Below, one piece after another: positions 1 through 12,311 of a stretch of DNA of 64,000 nt (position 1 is the stretch's first letter; each line of letters begins with the position of its first letter). The DNA comes from Stachybotrys elegans (Eukaryota; Ascomycota; Sordariomycetes; Hypocreales; Stachybotryaceae). The stretch is from contig JAGPNK010000006.1 of the NCBI GenBank assembly GCA_020746835.1, positions 496,001 to 560,000 on the forward strand. The letters run 5' to 3'. Under the pieces are notes generated by a model. That model worked only from the letters and a program-made list of their open reading frames with translations. It was not told the DNA's origin and searched no databases. Both the position numbers and the translations under genes were made by a program.

Positions 1-3000
1 GAGGCCATGACGATAGGACGCGTGGTAAACAGAAAGGTTAATAAAGGCAACGTTGGTCTAGGCTACTTGGACCACCCGCCAGTGGGGATACCGATGTGCT
101 GGGACGCCTCGTGTCGTCAGGTCCCTCCTACGGACTGCATCGTGGCAACACGAAAGCTGTAGGTGGCCAACGTCAGAGCGTTGCGCTGGAGATGACAAGA
201 AGGGGAGGGGGGGTGATGGCAATAAGAAAATAAAAAGTAAAAAAAGCCGAGGCAACGTTGCCCACCGGGATAGCATAGCTGATAGCATCATCAACATTTC
301 CTCGGCACGTCTTTGCAGCATACTATTGGATCGCACTATTGCACCACTGCTTGAGGCTCATTTCGGTCATGGCGGGCAGGCTCTGTAGGCGTATCCGTGT
401 GCATGAGCCGGGCCACATGGCGACAGCTGTGTATGTACGGATACCGCACAGCTTTCCCAGCAGGTCATAACGTGCCATGGTGCCCAAGCAGGCAGCCACA
501 CACCAGACTCGGGTTAGGGCATCGGGGATCAGGGGGGCTGCCCAGCTGACCAGGTCCGCGGGGCAGCGTAGCCTTTGCGTGTCCAAGGGCTGGGTCAGCT
601 ACCGTTTGCGGATGCTAGGGGGGGTTGGACAGGTGTGCCTGGGGCTGAAAACCAGGTGTGTGCCTGTCTAGTCAGCAGCTCGCCAAGGTGCTGGCCGATA
701 TCCAGCTGCCAGTCCATACGATCCCTGCCAATGGGCTCGCCTCCTTGCCTGATACCAGCCTGGCTTGCGCACGCACACGGGGAGTTGATCCCGATGCCAG
801 GGCGGGCGGGAGCGAATGGAAGAGCTGCCGCAGGTCCAGATTGGGTCGAGTTGAAACACGCATTCCAAGTTGGAAGAGCAGCTGTCATCCACTCGTTTGT
901 GCGTCGACGGCAGTTGTTTGATCTTGGATAGTAAGCTGTTGCATGGAGTAGCGATACATACATGATCAGCGTGGGTGGACAAGGCAGAAAGAAGATGGAT
1001 GGGGCGTGTAGACAAAGACGACAGCCTTCAAAACAGGCTGTTTGACAACGCCTCCCGCGACCAATGCAGGAACTTGCACATTCGGCTGTAGAGGACTTTG
1101 TCAACCTGCGACGCCGCCGTTGCCGTTGCCGCTGGTAGACAGTTTTAAAATTACCAGCAAATATACCAGCCAAGCAATCAACGCATATCTGTCCCGTGCT
1201 CTGTGTCTTCCAATCTATTGTACTTTATTTCGCACAGGCAGGTCCCGGGTAATGAAGGAGGAAATGAGCAAGGCAAGGAAATAAATGGCACCAGCCACAT
1301 GGAGTGGCCGTGGCACCACAAACCCACGACATGCAGCCACACAGGGTTGGCAGATGAGCAGGGAAGGAAGGAGGAGGAGGAGGGGAGGGAGGGGCAGGAG
1401 GGGCAAGTCAAGTCACGGAACGGGAACCTGTGCACCACTCAAGTGCTCGTCACGCAGCCTCCAACCATCCATCCATCTCCTATCCTTCCGTCTATCGAGA
1501 AGGTCGAGCAGCGCACCCGGTTTCAGACAGGGTGTCCACGCTCCAATCAGATATTCCCGTGCCCAGATCTCGAGGCCCCTTCATCCAACCTTGAAATGGG
1601 CCAGGAGGCACGGATTCGTGATTACAGCGTTGCGTCCAATACATTAGCCTGGCCATGACATCGGCTGCCACCTTTGAGTCCTTTTTTGCCATGCAGCATC
1701 GAGTATCGGAGAGGCACTCATGACACGAAGCCCGACGAAAGCTAGCCACGCTACAACAGCTAGAACAGCTGCTACGGTATGCAGTCTCCAGCATGGCATG
1801 CAAAGATGCAGAGGTTTTTCCTCATGGCCGAGGCGGTGAACCCGCGGTGACCGAGGCGAGAAGAGCCCAGAGCCAACCAGGCCCATCCACTAGTGATCCT
1901 GACTCCCCACCAGGGCCCGATTTGATCGGCTCCAGGCCCCAGATGCGGGCCCGGCGAACCCTTCCAGCCTTCCTTCCCCACGCCCAACACGCTACAGCCT
2001 AACCCTCTTTGCTCCCTGAGCCAGTCGCATGGTGCCCGGCCGTGTCCCGGTGCCAGCTAGTCATCCACGGCCTGTGGAGAGCAGGTGGCTGGATAGCATA
2101 CCGGCCGCCTGTAAGTGGATGGCAGAAGCAAGCCTTTTTTTCCTTCCAGCGGTGAGTAAGGAGAAATGTGAACCATCTCGACCGGCGGCCTCGCTGGATG
2201 CACGCCCTGCCCCCCTCCCGATCAAAACGTACCCACCAGCCGGAACCGGACGGAGGAGGCTGCGAGTGTATGTACAAAGGGCGGCGATACGGAGGGAATG
2301 GGGACAGAATTCGAGCCATGTGTGATGTGCATCTTCTCAGGGGATAGTGGAGCTTGGAGCAGCCATGGAACGGCGGACTGAGATTTCAAGCAGCAGTCCG
2401 CCACGGCACAGCACGAGGATGGGATCCAACGGAACGTACAAGTGCGAGTCCAAGTGCGAGTGTGATTGTGACGGTGACGGCACCATTCCAAACGGACCAT
2501 GTTCACCCCCTACCTCGTTGTGAAGGATGTAATCAAGTACAGTACCTGGCTACGGAGAGGGACCGACAAGTTCAGTCAACAATTGCCCATCCTCCATACG
2601 ACAGATAACCTTATCAACGCGTGGGTCATGGGCCGTGGGCCATGGGCGTGGCCATGAGCGTGGCCAGGTCAGCCAGCCACTCAAGCAGTCAGTAATGTCG
2701 AGGACTCATGCATGTCTTGGTTTGTTGCCTGCTCAGCTGTCGTGGTGGCCCTGAAATGTTTTGGCAAAAAAGTGGTCGTGCGACGGTCTGGCCGAGCATC
2801 AGGAGGTATCAGTGTTGCATCGTTATCTGGTGAACGTGGAGTAGGTGAGACAAATTTTCACGACGAGGTATACCACATACAAAGTACATACATAGACGGC
2901 AAGGGACGAGGAAGAGGGGGTGGTTCAAGCCGCATCGGGAAAGTCATGGCGCCACGAGATGCTGCATTTCTGCACTGGCGTCGCGCACTGTCTGTCCCAG

Positions 3001-4990
3001 GGGAATTTACTGATGTGTCGTTGGCGGGAGAGAGGGCCACGGCGTTAGTAGCCGGCTGGGTTGTGAGTTGTCTCGCATAGCATGGCATGGCATGGCATGA
3101 CATGACATGGGATCGAATAAACAAAAAGTAATACCGCAGCGACTCGTCACCGCCAAGTAGGCCGGGCGGTCTGTATCCGGCCAAGTGACAGTGCATGACT
3201 CCGACGAGGGCGAGGCAAAATGTGGTTCGGCATAATACCGACCAGTGGTACCGTACGCAGCGGGGACACGAACGGACCAAGAGAGGCGAAAAGAATGCGG
3301 ATGAGTTGGTGTAGATGGGACGAGATGAGAGTACAAGCTTGGCTCCCGTGCGGGATGGGTTCAGAGGAAGCCGATCTATCAAGATGCTAGATGGACATCT
3401 AACCCGATATTGGAATGCACGGACAAGTCTACGGGGTCACACGATGTATTCACTGTGGCCTTTCTTTCTTTTTTTCACTCCCTTCGTTTCTTTTCCTCTC
3501 CTTTCTTTTTGGTCAGTTTAGGCATGAAGGAGGGGTACATAGAGAGCAGAAAGACGGATATGCTTGGTGATGTAGCTGTCTAGGACGAAACATGGCTGCA
3601 CTCTGTTTCGTTTCATGGGGGGGGCACCTTTGGCAACTGGATACTGGAGGGAGATGTTCTCCGCAACAGGGGTTCACGATGTCGGTCGGTAGGTCGGTAG
3701 GTATAGCACGAACGGTGACATGACGAGCCGCGCCAACTCGGTAGACGTGTGCGAGGAATGCGCATGATTTGCATGCCGCTGCTCACCGCCCGTCTATGAT
3801 GAAGTGATTGAATCAAGTCTGTCTGTCAATTGTCAGCCGACAATTCGTCCATTCATTCAATCGGGAGGCTGGCAGCATCCCTGCTAACCACGCCAACCAA
3901 TGTCTCCATCGTCAGGTACCGAATAGAAGGGTGCTATTATGGTAAGGCAGGTATACAGCTGGAGGCGTGCGTGTCTATGTTTTTTTCTTTCTTTTCTTCT
4001 TCTTCCAGCCACCGCTATCTTGGCAAATGAGAGAGCTCGTTTTGGCTGCTAGGTACACGCTCCATACATAGACGAGGACTTGATAAGGTAAAGCACGCAG
4101 CGAGACATGCACACGGGCGGGCCAGGCACGGACAGCATCAAAGGTAGATACGTGTAACACAGCTGGTGGCCCAGAGCGCAAGGTTAGGTGAAATTGCAAG
4201 AGACATGGCAAGCTCTCCTCCAGTCATTGCGCAGCTATGCCCCCCCCACGCAGCCTCCCGCTTACCATCTACGTATGTATAGGCAAGGATGGGCGTGTTT
4301 TGATATTACCAAGGAGAGAGAGTTTGGTTTCGAAAGGAAGGCCAGCAGCAAACCAACGAGCGCGCGCATACAGCATCCATTACCTGCAACACGCAGCCCT
4401 GTGGCCGCGGGCACCCCCTCCTCATTTCGCAAGAGCCTGTGAGAAGCTGCTGGCCGGGCCGGACTGGGGTGAGGGCAATGGTTCGCTCTGGAAAAGGGAT
4501 CTGTGAACCCGTGTTTCATGATGGCGACGCTCTGGACCAATGGCGAGGCCCTGGCGAAGGGAGGGACACCAGCAGCCAGTACGCAGTCGAAAAAAGGTGG
4601 GAACAGTAGGATGCTGGGCTGCCAGCCGCCAGAACGGGTAGCCGAGCCCCCAGGCCAGCCAGTCAGCGCCCGGCGTTGCACGTTTCGTTTGCCCTTCGTA
4701 CCTACATACGGTAGCTTCTATTTTGCCCGTGGGCGACTCGCTGGGCGGCAGCCGGAATAGCCTCTCTGCTTGCCGCCCGCCGCGCTTGTTACAAGGCAAA
4801 AAATAGCAGGCGCGGGTAGCAGAATAGCAGCAAGATTTCACAATGGGCAGTGCAGTGCAGGGGGCTGTCAAAACAACAAAGAAAGGTTCCTTGAGATGTA
4901 TTAAATGGCATTGCATTCCCCGAACGAACAAGAGAAGGAAGATTCACTCACCCTCCTTCGTCCTTTCCCCCCCCCTCCCCGATTAATACA
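1..4990. other. Intergenic region, no gene seen
   Basis: No reading frame in this stretch looks like a conserved protein, and I could not assemble a spliced gene from it. It holds a short ATGGC tandem run (about 3077-3110), homopurine patches (1365-1400) and several G or C runs. It may contain distal promoter sequence for the cyclin gene to its right. The window starts inside it, so a gene end just to the left cannot be excluded. Confidence 0.55.
3077..3110. repeat. ATGGC short tandem repeat
   Basis: Four copies of a 5-nt unit (ATGGC), followed by a degenerate ATGAC variant. It is a minor microsatellite with no coding context. Confidence 0.7.
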
Positions 4991-7191
4991 GCCCGCCCTT
5001 GGCACTGTCTGGAACACGACACAAAGTATCTGTACGCAGGACGTATTCGCTAAAACACGAGATTTATCATCGTCATTATTATTTTTTTCAATTCAATCTT
5101 GCCGAAAAAAGAAAAGAAGAACGGAATACGAGCGCAGCCAACAAGAAATCCAAGGCAGACCTACGTTCAGGCAACATCTGCAAATCTTATTATTTTGTTT
5201 TCTTATTCCTTAATCTTGGTTTATTGGATAGCTGTCGTCAGCTACGCACCCCCCTTGCCCTGTTTTTTTCTTTTTCGCCACTGGGCTTGCTTTTTCGAAA
5301 CACGATCGCCAGCCGAGTTATCGCTGCGTGCCTCGTCGAGGTTCAGGAGTGCGACACCTGCCGCCCAATCAACCACCACCAACACCACCACTACTACCAC
5401 CAAGACGCACGCCGCCGGCCAACCAAGCCCGACTCACGGCCCCCCCTGATCCAAGCGATACAGGCACATAATTCATTCCCTTTTCTTCTTCTTCTGCTTC
5501 TCCTTCTCTTCTTTGCCTTCTTAAGCTATTCGTTTCCTCCCCCACCTCCCTTGGACACCTTTTCTTCTTCACTTCTACCCTTTTTTATTCTTTTACCCTG
5601 CGTGGCCTTGGTATTCAATTCCTTGTTCCAGCCCCCCCTTCACTCACTTTACTGGAAAAGGGCAGTAAAAAGGAAAGAAGAAAAAAGGATTAGGAAAAAG
5701 GAGCTTGGACAAGTTGTATAAAAACAATCCTCGTCCCTGAGCCTGTCTTCTACTATTTTCTCCTCCATCGCATTCGCTCCTCGGATAATAAGAACCCGGC
5801 AATTCAATCTTTCGCTCTCACAATATCGACAACCGTATCGGCCACCGTTATCCTCTTCCGCCAGCCCCTCCTGCCCTATTGCAGCACGCTGAATCCCCCG
5901 AACACCGTTCTTGCCGGCAAGCCCGAAGTGACGAAGCCCCATCGAAAACAAGCCCTCGGCATCGACCATCGACCATCGACCATCCAACATCCACACCATC
6001 GAAATAGAACATCTCGCGAATAACCTCCAACATCTTAATCGCGGGGTTAACGGTCTATTGTTGTATTTTCAGCCTCGAAACTTGTTTCGAATCACCACCG
6101 CTCTAGCCAGGTTTCTCGCGATCGCCTCTCCCTCTTTTTCTTTTTCTTTATTCAGCAACACTCGGTCCATTGTGCACCTGTACCGCCGGGCTCCACTCGC
6201 TCCGACCACCAGCAATTCAGCACCTCGAGAGACTTGCAAACCGAACTGCCTGAACAACAGAGTGCAGTCATACTTTCGCAGCCAGCCACACCAAACGCCC
6301 CTGCCTCTCGGCTTTTCCCACTCGTCACCATAGGGCGAGTCATCACCTCCAAGCCCCAAGCCTAGCAAACCCTGACAACCACCGATACGCCGACTTGTCG
6401 CAAGAGACACGCAAACCCTTCAGCCACGGAAACCAAAGCATCGGTTTTCCCTGTTGCCTCTCTGCCGAGTGCATTCGCAAGCTCGTGGGTCTCTCCGCCA
6501 CATACCATCATTATTCCCCATCCCGTTGGCCCTTCTTCAGCTTAGCTAACGAGGCACTGCAAACCAGTAACCAGTACAAATACCGGCACCGCCCAGACCC
6601 GTGCCTGGACCCCTGTCGCCTTCCCAGCTCGACACGCTTTGTACTGTACCTTCCCCAGTGACAAAAACACACCGTCCTGTCGCTTAACTACCGCCACCCT
6701 CCCTCCACACCACGCTACCCTCACACCCCACCACGCCCCTGCCACTTCCACTTCCACGCCCATACCCACACCCACCGAAGCCTAACCCCGGCCTGCAGGC
6801 TTTCCCGCTGGGCTCCCTTTTTGGTGCTTGTGCTTTTGGTTCTGCTCTGGTAGCCACCCACCAGACTCAGCCTCGTGCTTCAAACCACATCTACCTCTTG
6901 TCAGAAGACCGCCTGCCACATGGGCCTTGGCTTCTCGATCCGACATCTATAAGTCTACCCCCGTGCCCTGTGCCGTACCGATTTGTTCCCCTCCCACCAT
7001 TTCCCCATACTTCACCACACCGCTTTCCATCTATTTCTCAACGGGCCCTTGTTTGTCTTTTAGTGCTTTCATATATATCTACCATCACGACAAACACCTC
7101 GACACACCTCTTGCATCGTCACTCAACAGTTTCCTTCCCACCCGTCTACGGTCCACGTCTCCCTCCTCACGACCTCCACAGAAACATCAAC
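4991..7191 (+). promoter_or_regulatory. Promoter and long pyrimidine-rich leader of the cyclin gene
   Basis: From about 5.0 kb up to the cyclin ATG the + strand is strongly enriched in C and T, with repeated TTTTCTTC and CCACC blocks. This is the usual look of fungal core promoters and long 5' leaders. It contains several upstream ATGs, for example one that opens a 124-codon frame at 6828. A short CATCGAC tandem lies at about 5961-5985. The transcription start cannot be placed from sequence, and leader introns are possible. A long leader with upstream ORFs would suit a cyclin controlled at the translational level, but that is inference. Confidence 0.45.
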
Positions 7192-8331
7192 ATGGCCTCT
7201 AGACATTACGACATGCCTCTTACCGTGGATGAGCTCAACAAGGCTGCTCTGGAGCAGTTTGTCTACCAGCCCGTCGACCGTCAGATGATTGCCTACCTCG
7301 CCGATGCCGCCCTCAGTGTCATCACCTGCGACTCCAACCTGGTACCATCGACGCCCAACAGCCACCTCCCTTCGCCACCCCGAACGCCCGAGCCCCGCGG
7401 TCTGCCTTCCCGCGGTCCCCCCTCCCGCGAGGCTAAGCTGCCTACCCTCGAGGAGTTCATCACCCAGCTCGTTGTAAGCTCCAACGTCCAGGTGCCTACT
7501 CTCATGTCCACCCTCGTCTACCTCAACCGCCTCAAGTCGAAGCTCCAGCCCATGGCCCGTGGTCTTCGATGTACCAGCCACCGCATCTTCCTGGCTGCCC
7601 TCATCCTCTCCGCCAAGTACCTCAACGACAGCTCCCCCAAGAACAAGCACTGGGCCAACTACAGCCACATCTCCACCGAGTCCTACAGCTTCGGCTTCGG
7701 CCGCACTGAGGTCAACCTGATGGAGAAGCAGCTGCTTTTCCTGCTTGAGTGGGATCTGAGAATCACTGAGGAGGACCTGTACCGCGAGCTCGACCTTTTC
7801 CTCGAGCCCATCCGCCACAAGATTGCTGACAGGCACATCCGCAAGATGAGGCAGCGCGAGGAGAAGCGTCGCCAGCAGGAGATGTACGAGGCTGCCGTCC
7901 GCTACCCCAGCCCTGCATCTTCCCGCGAGAACTCTCGCTCCCGCTACGCCTATCCCGACCACACCCGTGCTGGCAGCACTAGCAGTGCTAGCAGCAGGGG
8001 CTCCGCTACCACGCCTGAGCTGAGCTACAGCAGCACCTCGAGCTCGTACGCCTCTTCCATCGCCTCTAGCCGACAGCACTCGAGGGCCACTACGCCCGAT
8101 GAGCCTGCCCGCTACATGTATGAGGGCTCTCGCGACAGCTTCTATGACGAGCCTGTCGAGATTGTCCTGGAGGGCGAGGCCATCAAGAGCCGCGGCCCCA
8201 ACGGACGCATGCTGCCTTACGAGATCACTGCCGACGAGTACCAGATGCTCCAGGACGAGGGCGCACACAAGAAGCGCCAGAAGCGTGGCGTGCTGTGCCG
8301 TCTCCTGGGCGGATCGTCTACTCGATGCTAA
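7192..8331 (+). CDS. Pcl1/Pcl2-type cyclin (Pho85 family partner)
   Basis: A single-exon gene of 379 aa. The start is the ATG at 7192 (context AACATCAACATGG); the frame is open further upstream, but that part is leader-like sequence. The cyclin box spans about residues 80-210 and contains the PCL signature RGLRCTSHRIFLAALILSAKYLND followed by NKHWANYS, then an MEKQLLFLLEWDLRI segment typical of Pcl1/2 rather than B-type cyclins. After it come a charged RKMRQREEKRRQQE helix, a long Ser-rich low-complexity region (about 240-310) rich in SP/TP sites, and a basic C-terminus. Family knowledge: such cyclins activate Pho85/PhoA kinase in G1 morphogenesis and nutrient signalling. The Ser-rich tail may be a phosphodegron region (inference). 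Assignment to the PCL family is firm; the exact paralogue is not. Confidence 0.9.
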   Translation: MASRHYDMPLTVDELNKAALEQFVYQPVDRQMIAYLADAALSVITCDSNLVPSTPNSHLPSPPRTPEPRGLPSRGPPSREAKLPTLEEFITQLVVSSNVQVPTLMSTLVYLNRLKSKLQPMARGLRCTSHRIFLAALILSAKYLNDSSPKNKHWANYSHISTESYSFGFGRTEVNLMEKQLLFLLEWDLRITEEDLYRELDLFLEPIRHKIADRHIRKMRQREEKRRQQEMYEAAVRYPSPASSRENSRSRYAYPDHTRAGSTSSASSRGSATTPELSYSSTSSSYASSIASSRQHSRATTPDEPARYMYEGSRDSFYDEPVEIVLEGEAIKSRGPNGRMLPYEITADEYQMLQDEGAHKKRQKRGVLCRLLGGSSTRC

Positions 8332-9894
8332 GGACCATGCCGTCTGTACCAACCTATCCTATCTTTTTCTATGTCTCTTGCATTACCGCAAAAGCGTGGC
8401 GTTGGTCTGCAGCCTGATGGTCCCGGGGCTTCTTTTTACATGACTTGGCTTTCTCTATGTGTCTTTTATTCTATTTCTTTCTTTTGTTCATCATGCGAGG
8501 GTTCATGACCCTCATGGCGTTTCTACAGATATCAACTGTATTTTTTTTTTCTTTTTGTTTGCGCAGGATACATGGGGCAAGGAAAGTAAAGCATTCACGA
8601 TATGGAATCACAGGGACGGCGTTTTAGGACATGGATGACCAGCAACAGGCAGCAGAGGAACCTGTAGACAGACCTCTGCGGCCCTGGCTCCAGGTAATTG
8701 GGCGCCCAGAGGGCATATCTCTCCAAGGGGGCTACCAGCCCTCGAGCAAATCAAATAAAACACTTTATAATTCTCATCCATCTTGGCATCCACATTCTTC
8801 TTTCTTGCATCCTGATTGAGAGAGTAAACGCGCCTCGCTCTTCGCCTTTTGTGACTGTAAACGGTAAAGCTGAAATGGAACCCGTAGAGGCTGACAGTTT
8901 GGGCTGTGCAAGGTCAGGCCGTTAGTTAGTAGCTGTAGCCTGTGGGTGGTGGTCATGGAGAGAAACGACCCGATGAGTCGGTGAATTAGGCAGCCAACCA
9001 GCCAACCAGCCAACCAGCCCTTTGCCGTCGCGCCCTTCCCGTTACGTGCAATAGTCTTGAACATGTCTAAGTCTCACCGCCAATTTGCCATTCAATGGTG
9101 TGTGCCTGGGAAAATAATTTACAAAGGGGGACAGAAGATGCCAGTTGCATGTGCTTCGTGTAGCAAGTATAAGCGGCATTGTTCGTTGTACAGTGGATAA
9201 TTGGCCGGTCGCCCATCCCATCCCGATCGGTATTAGCGAATCATGGTGCGCGAGTGTGCAAAAGGCACCTGCTGCCCTTGATACCATTCTAGCGCACGCA
9301 TTTCCGTATTTTTTTCTTCTTGTTCGGCGTGCCCATTCACTCTACGTTGTGGTAGCTATTCATCGGCGGATCTACCGGCGCTACATTGAGGACAGAAAAA
9401 TACGTCCAGGCATGCGCCAAGAGGGCAAGTACGTGTATGTGTGTTGCGTGGCAAACGAAGTGGGAAACGGCCGCGTGTGCATCGTCGGATTTACGGCATG
9501 GAAAAAAAAAAAGACGATGAGTGCGTTGTCTCCGAGCAGGTACTGCGATTATGGTACATAGATGGAGGAATGCCATGCATTAAAGATCCCAGCGGCGCAG
9601 CACAACAAGGTGATGATGATTACCTACACGTAAGTAGGTAGGTAGACCTGTCACTTTTCTCGCTTGGGGTTTTTTGGGGGCCAAGATCGAGAAGGAAGAG
9701 CGGGATGGAGCATGGGGCTTCTAGAAGACCTGGTCGCGGTCAGGTGACGTCGTGCGTAAAGCCGAAGTGACGAAAGGAGGTGTGGAGGATTCTCTGCATT
9801 GTGTCTTTTCTTGTGATTATCTGGGGAACACAAGCCTCACGGATCCTTCTTGGTTGTTGCAGGTTTTAGATGCGACCCGATTCCATCCCGCTGA

Positions 9895-9925
<31 letters not shown>

Positions 9926-12311
9926 ACAGGAAGAGTTGATCCTGCTATGACGGCATAGGAGGCCGGGAAAGCAGACGCGATGGTGCAACGGCAATGATTG
10001 GGTTGACCACCTCTACATAACATTGGCGATACGTTGGTGTCCCTATTTACCGTCTTAACTTAAAACCACCGTAGTCGCGATAATAGTAAAGGACGGTCCA
10101 CGCTCTGCCATGCATACATATATAGATACTGTAGATCTGTCTCTGGGGAATAACCAGTACGTCGGGACCACGATGGATATGGGCCGGTGCAACAGCCATC
10201 ACTGCTATCTAGGTTCTTTTTTATCGTCCGTCATGACGTTGGAGGCGCGAGACGGGCACCCCGGCTCTTCTGCCCTTTAGATAGCACACCAACCCGGTCC
10301 GGCCGCCTTCTGGTTCGTTTCCGTTTCAATTGTGATCGTGGGGTGCTCGAGGCGGCCAGTGCACAACGGACGGCCAAAAAGGGCAAAAGGTTGACACCTG
10401 CCTCTTGATTTTAGGTGGCCCGGTGCGGCTCCCTTGGCGACGCGCTATGCCGCTTGCGGGCACGAGGACCCTGTATCGGGGGTATAAGTTGACGACATAG
10501 CTCTAGGTTAGTGCAGCTGGGTTAGGTAGGGGCGTATAAACAACCTCCATCGAGAAAAATCCCCCGACGTACATACAAACAACCACCTCTCCAACCCTTC
10601 CGTTCTTTCAGTCATACACTCCCCCCCCTCGGAGCCTCAATCGACCGAATCCTTCTCGATCGATTCACACCTTTTGCAGTCCCATCTATGCCGGCAATCA
10701 ACTAGGACGCACCGTCCTCGCGCCTCGCGAACTCTCGGCCCACCGCGACCGTCTGTTCACCCGGGCCAAGTCGCTACCCAAGCGCACAGGGCTTTTCTTT
10801 CTTTATATGCCGATGCTGCTATTGCAGCCAAGCAATTGCGCTAGGCGCTTGTTTCAGCACCCTGCCCAGCGAGTAGAGGCCCTTTCCCTAACCTCCCGCA
10901 TGCAACTCCATAGCCTCCTCCTCCCTCCTAGCTTTGCGGGTTCGTGCGAGAGCTGGCGCCGGCTCCTTATTATTAGCCGCCATGTACTGTACATTGCCGC
11001 ACTACACGTCAGCCCCAGAGGAAGAGGAGGCCCCCGGAGGAGGAGGTAGGGGCGTGAGGTCTTCCCACTCGTTTGTGCTACGGCACATGAACCTTCGGAT
11101 GGAAACACACGTGGCGGCCCACGCCCAAAAACATCAACAAGCCGAACGTGGAACCCCTAGAAGAAGGACAAGAAGAATCCAGGCGGAGTGTTCTCACGGC
11201 CCTTAACCTCGCGATAGCGTCAACTTCAGGGGACACCGGCCCAGACGCTTGCGTAGATTCACGCCCTCTTGGCCCGGGTGCGCCGTTTGTCACGAAAAAA
11301 AAAACCACGAGGCAGCGCAAAGAATAGAAACACCATACCATGGCGCCATGCTCTGTTTTGAAATAACCACCCCCGCCCTCAGGAGATCTCGGTCAACATT
11401 CTGCGCCTCGTTCTACGACTATCCCGGGTCCACCATCACCCTCTACAGGGCCATAGAGTCCACCCGCCTCGTGGCTCACACATGATTCTGACCTTTTCCT
11501 GGCATCTATCTACCAGCCGGCCGGACTCTATCCGTTCCCTCCACCACGTGTGCTCAGGGCGCTCCTTCTCGCGTCTTCCAGCAAAGGCCGGCCTGACCTT
11601 TCAGTCTTCTTCGGCCCGTTTATACCTCGAACCATTGGTTTGAGGTATCTCCATCTATAGACTTGGCATTGGGGACTGGCTGAGGCTGTGGAGATGTTGT
11701 AGCTTCATGATCGTGACAAGGGCCAAGTATGGAGCTCCTTGGATGAAGTATTGATTTTGCGCCCCTTCGCTTGCTTGATTCTCTCCCCTTGGCAGTTCTA
11801 CGCCGAAGCGCCTGAACCAAGGCAAACGCTGCCATCTCTTCCCTTTGGTCACTCCCTTTCTTCCTTTCATTTGAGATTTCCGCTCCTTCTCGATTATGAG
11901 TATACCGTGAATAATCACCTGGCTACGCGTGAAAAGCATAGGACATTGAACACTATCATGGTAATCATGTGTGTGGTTTTTCCAAGACGGCAATCATCTT
12001 TATTGGAACCAGAGAGAAATAGAAACTATGCGGGTGTGACATGAATATTTCTTGTTGATGGCCTCACTTCCACTGGTAGTACATATCAAGAAATATCAAA
12101 CAAGAGCTCACAGCATATTTGATTTTGTCTCTTTTGTGCACTGATGAGCACCCTGTGTTCATGTTTAACGCTGATCGCCCGAATCATTACTCAATACAAT
12201 GATACCTATACTCTCAAATGCTAGTACATGTTGATACAGTAATATCCATTCCAGGACCTAAACATTCGGGCCAAAGATACAATTAGTCCCTCTCTGCTGC
12301 AATCCAATCAT
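8332..12311. other. Intergenic region with a leader-like CT-rich stretch
   Basis: This is nearly 4 kb without a convincing protein gene. It holds an 8-nt tandem repeat (AACCAGCC, about 8991-9018), a CA dinucleotide run (about 9899-9924) and, from about 10,530 to 11,600, a C/T-rich sequence preceded by a TATAAA-like element (near 10,534) that resembles a fungal transcript start. No open frame there exceeds about 90 codons. The stretch 11,990-12,311 is AT-richer and probably holds the 3' end of the copper ATPase gene, which ends at 12,312 on the other strand. Confidence 0.5.
9899..9924. repeat. CA dinucleotide microsatellite
   Basis: An uninterrupted run of about 13 CA units in intergenic DNA. 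Confidence 0.9.

Noticed and set aside
7123..8352. 409-codon open frame on the minus strand across the cyclin
   Set aside because: Exact antisense of the cyclin gene; Gly/Val/Leu-rich composition is a mirror of codon bias in the real frame, with no domain.
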